In this document: piece by piece, positions 7,068-9,556 of the stretch | How positions within the stretch are numbered: the stretch's first letter is position 1 | Layout: each line of letters starts with the position of its first letter | NCBI GenBank assembly: GCA_024278645.1 | Contig: JAJRST010000078.1 | Location: 1-9,556 of the forward strand | Source: a bacterium | GTDB lineage: Bacteria; Zhuqueibacterota; Zhuqueibacteria; Residuimicrobiales; Krinioviventaceae | Length of the DNA stretch: 9,556 nucleotides | Reading direction: 5' to 3' | The notes under the pieces: generated by a model | Databases searched by the model: none | What the model saw: the letters and a program-made list of their open reading frames with translations, nothing else | Told to the model about the DNA's origin: nothing | Translations under genes and position numbers: made by a program

Positions 7068-7903
7068 TTTAAATCCCAGGGTTTGATATATGTCAACAGA
7101 TCAGCCACGGAAGGAACGATAATTTGCGGTTGATCCATGGATTGTTTCAGCATTTCCTCATTCGTTTCTCCGCTCAGAACGAGAACGCTGACCATGCCCG
7201 AACGGACGGCCATGCGTACGTCGGTATAAAGCCGGTCGCCAATAAAGGCAATTTTCCCGATCGCCGTTCCGGATTTTTCGCTTATGGAATGAACAGCCTC
7301 TTGCGTGGGCTTGCCGACGACGACAGGCCGCCGGCCGGCGGCTGTTTCAAACAGAGCGATGAACGACCCCACGTCCGGCTTGAAGACGTTCTTTTTCACC
7401 GGGCAAAGAATGTCCGCGTGAGTGGCGATGTAGGGGACGTTTTGCAAAATGAGATCATAGCATGTGCAAATTTTATCATAATTCAACTCGGTATCAAAGC
7501 CAAGCACAACAGCCGCCGGCGGATCGGCCAACGCTTCTTTTTCAGACAGGCATTGAAAGCCTCTTGATGCAAAATCGCCAGCCAGATCACGGTTGCCGAC
7601 CAGGTATATCCTGGGGAAAAGGCCATGACGCTTTAGATAGGTTTCCGCGCAATCGGCAGAGGTGATGAGCTGACGATCCTCGGCCGGGAATCCCAGCCTC
7701 GTCAATTTTTTCAGCCACGAACGTCTGGAGGCCGAAGTATTGTTGGTAAAATAATAGAGCTGTCGCCCCGATTGCATGACCTGGCGCACAAAATCAATGG
7801 CGCCGCTTATTGGCTCGTTTTCGAGATAAAGCGTGCCGTCAAGATCGCATACTAATGTTTCACATGTGGCAAGAATGCCGGCGTCTTTGTCCGATAAATT
7901 CAT
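7064..7903 (-). CDS. HAD-IIA family sugar/nucleotide phosphatase (NagD/AraL-like)
   Basis: This 279-residue soluble phosphatase probably dephosphorylates a small sugar phosphate or nucleotide. The HAD motifs are all present: motif I DLDGTLY with nucleophile D20 and acid/base D22, motif II FTNNTS (52-57), lysine K198 in VGKPT, and motif IV GDRLYTDV with D223 and D228. The large insert between motifs II and III is the type C2 cap that defines subfamily IIA (NagD, AraL, phosphoglycolate and 4-nitrophenyl phosphatases). It is the first gene of the operon and overlaps the lyase gene by 4 bp. An extra upstream codon TTG at 7906 could serve as start; I prefer ATG at 7903. Neither has a visible Shine-Dalgarno sequence, since the leader is AT-rich, so initiation may rely on an unstructured 5' end. 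AraL, a HAD-IIA enzyme in an arabinose operon, is a useful precedent for a metabolite-detoxifying role. Confidence 0.85.
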   Translation of the reverse strand: MNLSDKDAGILATCETLVCDLDGTLYLENEPISGAIDFVRQVMQSGRQLYYFTNNTSASRRSWLKKLTRLGFPAEDRQLITSADCAETYLKRHGLFPRIYLVGNRDLAGDFASRGFQCLSEKEALADPPAAVVLGFDTELNYDKICTCYDLILQNVPYIATHADILCPVKKNVFKPDVGSFIALFETAAGRRPVVVGKPTQEAVHSISEKSGTAIGKIAFIGDRLYTDVRMAVRSGMVSVLVLSGETNEEMLKQSMDQPQIIVPSVADLLTYIKPWDLK

Positions 7904-7979
7904 CAATTAATTGCGATATGGAATTGTCATTTTATAAAATATAAAAAAATTATTTTGAAAAAGAAATGATATTTCATTT

Positions 7980-8006
7980 ATTATCAATGTTTTGAGTCGC
8001 TTTCAA
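7980..8006 (-). promoter_or_regulatory. Candidate promoter of the HAD-lyase-symporter operon
   Basis: On the minus strand TTGAAA (8001-8006) is followed after 15 bp by GATAAT (7980-7985); each differs from consensus by one base. TAATAA two bases further on offers a 17-bp spacing with a poorer -10. The transcript would begin near 7973, giving a leader of about 70 nt. The -35 abuts the 8007-8020 palindrome directly, which supports regulation of this promoter. Confidence 0.45.
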
Positions 8007-8020
8007 TGCAATCGATTGCA
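8007..8020. promoter_or_regulatory. LacI/GalR-family operator-like palindrome
   Basis: TGCAATCGATTGCA is a perfect 14-bp palindrome with a central CG and fits TGNAANCGNTTNCA, the general form of operators bound by LacI-family regulators. It touches the upstream edge of the candidate -35 TTGAAA of the catabolic operon. A LacI-type regulator responding to the operon's substrate is the simplest reading, but no regulator gene lies in the window. Confidence 0.6.
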
Positions 8021-8031
8021 CTTTAAGTGCA
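8017..8031. repeat. Second palindrome overlapping the operator
   Basis: TGCACTT and AAGTGCA flank a single central T, giving a 15-bp inverted repeat that shares its first TGCA with the 8007-8020 palindrome. The three TGCA blocks begin at 8007, 8017 and 8028, that is 10 and 11 bp apart, about one helical turn each. It may be a second operator half-site arrangement or chance. Confidence 0.5.
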
Positions 8032-8067
8032 GACAATACACAGGTTTGTGAAGGGTGTGGTATTTTT

Positions 8068-8090
8068 AGAAAAAAATTTTCTTTTTTTCT
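8068..8090. repeat. A/T-rich perfect hairpin
   Basis: AGAAAAAAA (8068-8076) and TTTTTTTCT (8082-8090) are perfectly complementary around TTTTC. Stem stability is low and no gene ends beside it, so its role is unclear; curved DNA upstream of the operon promoter is possible. Confidence 0.4.
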
Positions 8091-8110
8091 GGTTGCAAAA
8101 AAAATATAAT

Positions 8111-8178
8111 CTGTAGCGGAGCGTGCAAATCGTCGCCACGCTCCAGCTTGGCGACGCCTTTACAATCTACAGGCGTCG
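8111..8178. repeat. Nested inverted-repeat element, possibly REP-like or a structured RNA
   Basis: Four perfect complementary pairs are packed into 68 bp: CTGTAG (8111-8116) with CTACAG (8167-8172); GGAGCGTG (8118-8125) with CACGCTCC (8137-8144); CGTCGCC (8131-8137) with GGCGACG (8150-8156); CGACGCCT (8152-8159) with AGGCGTCG (8171-8178). Several pairs exclude one another, so alternative folds are possible. A further 9-bp complement of 8135-8143 lies at 8237-8245. Density of this kind in a non-coding region resembles dispersed palindromic intergenic repeats, but copy number cannot be judged from one window. Confidence 0.5.
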
Positions 8179-8420
8179 AACTGTTCTCCGGCTTGCCTTC
8201 TCCGGCGCATACAAGACTACAAGACACAGTCAAGCAGAGCGTGGCTGCGAGAGGAGCGTAAAACAGGAGCGAACTCGCTTTCTTTCTCCCTTGTTCCCAG
8301 GCGCCCCGGACCGTGTGAAAACGCCTTGAAAATGACGCCATAAATTTCGTATCTTTGGAGCAAAGAGGAACCCTGAACATCACCCATAACTGAGGTTTTA
8401 CAATATGTCACCTTTTTTAC

Positions 8421-8449
8421 TTGTAACAACATAAAAAAATTGGCATATT
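8421..8449 (+). promoter_or_regulatory. Weak candidate promoter of the TPR gene
   Basis: TTGTAA (8421-8426) and CATATT (8444-8449) are separated by 17 bp; each matches consensus at four of six positions. The -10 runs into the 8447-8462 inverted repeat. Confidence 0.3.
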
Positions 8450-8462
8450 GTTAAATAACAAT
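8447..8462. promoter_or_regulatory. 16-bp inverted repeat, possible operator of the TPR gene
   Basis: ATTGTTA and TAACAAT flank AA as perfect 7-bp arms, 31 bp upstream of the TPR start codon and overlapping the candidate -10 and start point. The position suits a repressor site; the protein that would bind is unknown. Confidence 0.4.
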
Positions 8463-8493
8463 GAATTCCTTTCACTAAAAAAAGGAGCGGGTT

Positions 8494-9255
8494 ATGAGAC
8501 TATTGGCAATCGTTCTGTTCACATTTGCTTTTGCTGCGCTGACTTTTGGCGCCACCACTGAAGAGTTGCTGGCGGCGGGCGACACGGCTTATGACAACCA
8601 TGACAACGAAGCGGCCCTCGTGCAATACCTGGCTGCTTTTGAGACGGACAATACGAATTGCGAAGCCGCCTGGAAGATTTCCCGCGCTTATGCCGATATT
8701 GGCGACGACAAGACGGCTAAGAATGAACGGACGGAAAATTTCAACAAGGCCGAAGAGTATGCCCGCAAGGCCATTGCCCTTTGCCCGGACAGCGATATGG
8801 CGCATCTCTACCTGTCCATCGCCGTGGGGCGCGTGGCGCTCATGTCCGGCAAAAAACAACAGGTGCAGTTGTCGCAAACGGTCAAGGATGAAGCGGAAAA
8901 AGCCATCGAACTCAACCCTGAAAATGACATTGCGCATCACGTGTATGCGCGCTGGCATCGCAAGGTGGCCACGCTCAGCGGCATCGCCAAAACATTTGCC
9001 AAAATCTTGTACGGCGGCCTGCCGCCGGCGAGCCTGGACGACGCGGTGAAGCACTTTAAAAAGGCGATCGAATTAAAGCCGGACCACATCAACCATTACC
9101 TGGAACTGGGCATCACTTATGAAATAATGAAGGAGTGGCAGAAGGCCAAGGAGGCTTACGAAAAAGTGCTCGAACTTCCGGCCACGGAAAACAAGGACCC
9201 GGAATATAAAAAAGAGGCTGAAGAGCGGCTGAAAAAAGTGGAAAAAAAGCTGTGA
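8494..9255 (+). CDS. Exported TPR protein resembling the RMDN (regulator of microtubule dynamics) family
   Basis: This 253-residue protein has a signal peptide (about 1-20) followed almost entirely by tetratricopeptide helices, so it probably acts as a protein-binding scaffold in the periplasm or envelope. TPR-like units lie near 21-54, 55-98, 99-143, 160-195 and 200-250; consensus pieces include AEEYARKAIALCPDS, AEKAIELNPEND and AVKHFKKAIELKPDH. The order of features resembles human RMDN1 as I recall it: AWKISRAYAD, an AKKAI-type helix, EKAIELNPEN, an AKILYGGLPPAS turn before the next TPR, then YLELGITY and a charged tail after LPATENKD. Bacterial proteins of this type are generally uncharacterised. 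AAGGAG (8482-8487) sits six bases before the ATG and fixes the start. It appears monocistronic, with its own promoter region and a terminator directly after the stop. The TPR call is secure, the RMDN resemblance likely, and the function unknown. Confidence 0.8.
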   Translation: MRLLAIVLFTFAFAALTFGATTEELLAAGDTAYDNHDNEAALVQYLAAFETDNTNCEAAWKISRAYADIGDDKTAKNERTENFNKAEEYARKAIALCPDSDMAHLYLSIAVGRVALMSGKKQQVQLSQTVKDEAEKAIELNPENDIAHHVYARWHRKVATLSGIAKTFAKILYGGLPPASLDDAVKHFKKAIELKPDHINHYLELGITYEIMKEWQKAKEAYEKVLELPATENKDPEYKKEAEERLKKVEKKL

Positions 9256-9309
9256 CGCGAATGAATGCGTGAAGCATTCTAACATTATCGTAGTCTTTTC
9301 GCGTTTTTT
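9255..9309 (+). terminator. Rho-independent terminator after the TPR gene
   Basis: Beginning at the last base of the stop codon, ACGCGAA (9255-9261) pairs with TTCGCGT (9298-9304), which runs into six Ts (9304-9309). An inner hairpin GAATGC/GCATTC (9263-9268 with 9274-9279) lies within. The T-tract and position fit a terminator, though the outer loop is long. Confidence 0.55.
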
Positions 9310-9339
9310 CCTACATTATTGTGAGGGAGGAGCGGTGTA

Positions 9340-9453
9340 TGGCAAGGCGTCCCCGGCGCTGCAAAGGATGTACAACTATCGTAGTAACAGCACTTTAAGA
9401 ATTAACCAGCGTTGCTAATACATATCCGCTTTGCAGCGCCTGACGTTTCGCCA
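9340..9453. repeat. Long imperfect inverted repeat with a perfect 12-bp core
   Basis: GGCGCTGCAAAG (9355-9366) is perfectly complementary to CTTTGCAGCGCC (9429-9440). Pairing resumes outward after a small internal loop: AGGCGT (9345-9350) with ACGTTT (9443-9448) using two G-T pairs, then TGGC (9340-9343) with GCCA (9450-9453). Inward, ATGTA (9368-9372) pairs with TACAT (9419-9423) and CAAC (9373-9376) with GTTG (9411-9414), with unpaired bases mainly on the 3' arm. Confidence 0.6.
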
Positions 9454-9492
9454 ATTTTACAGTGAAACAATATTGTACGATATTGACGTCGA

Positions 9493-9536
9493 GCAACAAA
9501 ATTGTCGGATTAACTCCGGGGCGTATCTTTTGTTGC
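9493..9536. repeat. 9-bp inverted repeat GCAACAAAA / TTTTGTTGC
   Basis: The arms 9493-9501 and 9528-9536 are perfect complements around 26 nt. An alternative pairing joins CAAC and ATTGTC (9494-9497, 9501-9506) with GACAAT and GTTG (9541-9546, 9548-9551), so the two folds exclude each other. Confidence 0.4.
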
Positions 9537-9556
9537 GGATGACAATCGTTGTAACG

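Larger units (their letters stand above)
7904..8493. other. 590-bp divergent intergenic region with palindromes and an inverted-repeat element
   Basis: No gene is convincing here. Going rightward it holds a very AT-rich leader for the HAD-lyase-symporter operon (7904-7979), a candidate minus-strand promoter (7980-8006), two overlapping palindromes (8007-8031), an A/T hairpin (8068-8090), a nested inverted-repeat element (8111-8178), a GC-richer stretch to about 8330 with scattered GGAGCG/GAGCGTG words, and the promoter-operator region of the TPR gene (8421-8462). Both flanking genes are transcribed outward from it. Confidence 0.6.
9310..9556. other. Non-coding window end rich in inverted repeats
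   Basis: No open frame of useful length or Shine-Dalgarno-led start is evident over these 247 bp. The stretch contains an extended imperfect hairpin (9340-9453), a 10-bp palindrome ACAATATTGT (9467-9476) and a 9-bp inverted repeat (9493-9501 with 9528-9536). It may be a structured RNA, a relic of a mobile element, or the control region of a gene beyond the window. Confidence 0.5.

Noticed and set aside
8066..8383. 105-residue minus-strand open frame with a signal-like hydrophobic stretch
   Set aside because: It runs through the nested inverted-repeat element, its last codons come from the A/T hairpin (EKKKIFF), no good ribosome binding site precedes it, and it resembles no family.
8500..9054. 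184-residue minus-strand frame opposite the TPR gene
   Set aside because: Antisense shadow of a conserved TPR coding sequence with a clear ribosome binding site on the plus strand.
9340..9453. Integron attC site
   Set aside because: The size and one-sided bulges fit, but neither strand shows the R' core GTTRRRY with a matching RYYYAAC at the outer ends, and no cassette gene or integrase is visible.

Overview
The window most likely comes from an uncultured member of the FCB superphylum, of the KSB1/Calditrichota/Zixibacteria kind. The clues are a secreted protein ending in a FlgD-like, type IX-style tail with the signature YPNPFNPSTT, two small outer-membrane beta-barrel proteins, AGGAG-type ribosome binding sites, and a tRNA promoter close to the sigma-70 consensus. 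The phylum is an inference; no rRNA or marker gene is present.

Layout. (1) 20-2329, minus: a large secreted glycerophosphodiester phosphodiesterase fused to FN3, Ig-like, LamG and secretion-tail domains. (2) 2535-2690, plus: a self-contained tRNA-Phe(GAA) unit with promoter and terminator. (3) 2921-4599, plus: two exported beta-barrel proteins, probably one operon, closed by a strong stem-loop at 4612-4642 that also separates it from the converging operon. (4) 7903 down to 4649, minus: a three-gene catabolic-looking operon encoding a HAD-IIA phosphatase, a DapA/NanA-superfamily class I aldolase or lyase (ATGA overlap) and a Na+/solute symporter (10 bp gap). A 14-bp palindrome with the LacI-family form TGNAANCGNTTNCA lies just upstream of its likely promoter. 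(5) 8494-9255, plus: an exported TPR protein resembling the eukaryotic RMDN family, with its own terminator. (6) 9310-9556: non-coding, with several inverted repeats.

Working together: the minus-strand operon reads as uptake of a small carboxylated compound (sugar acid or sialic-acid-like), retro-aldol cleavage to pyruvate plus an aldehyde, and dephosphorylation of a sugar phosphate, under a LacI/GalR-type regulator encoded elsewhere. The substrate cannot be named from the sequence. The symporter gene carries one in-frame TAA (5450-5452) that splits an otherwise complete reading frame, so the transport step is probably broken in this sequence unless the stop is an assembly error or is bypassed.

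I did not find a convincing novel defence, mobile or CRISPR-type system. The best leads are the interrupted symporter with its palindromic control region, the nested inverted-repeat element at 8111-8178, the inverted-repeat-rich tail of the window, and the RMDN-like TPR protein.
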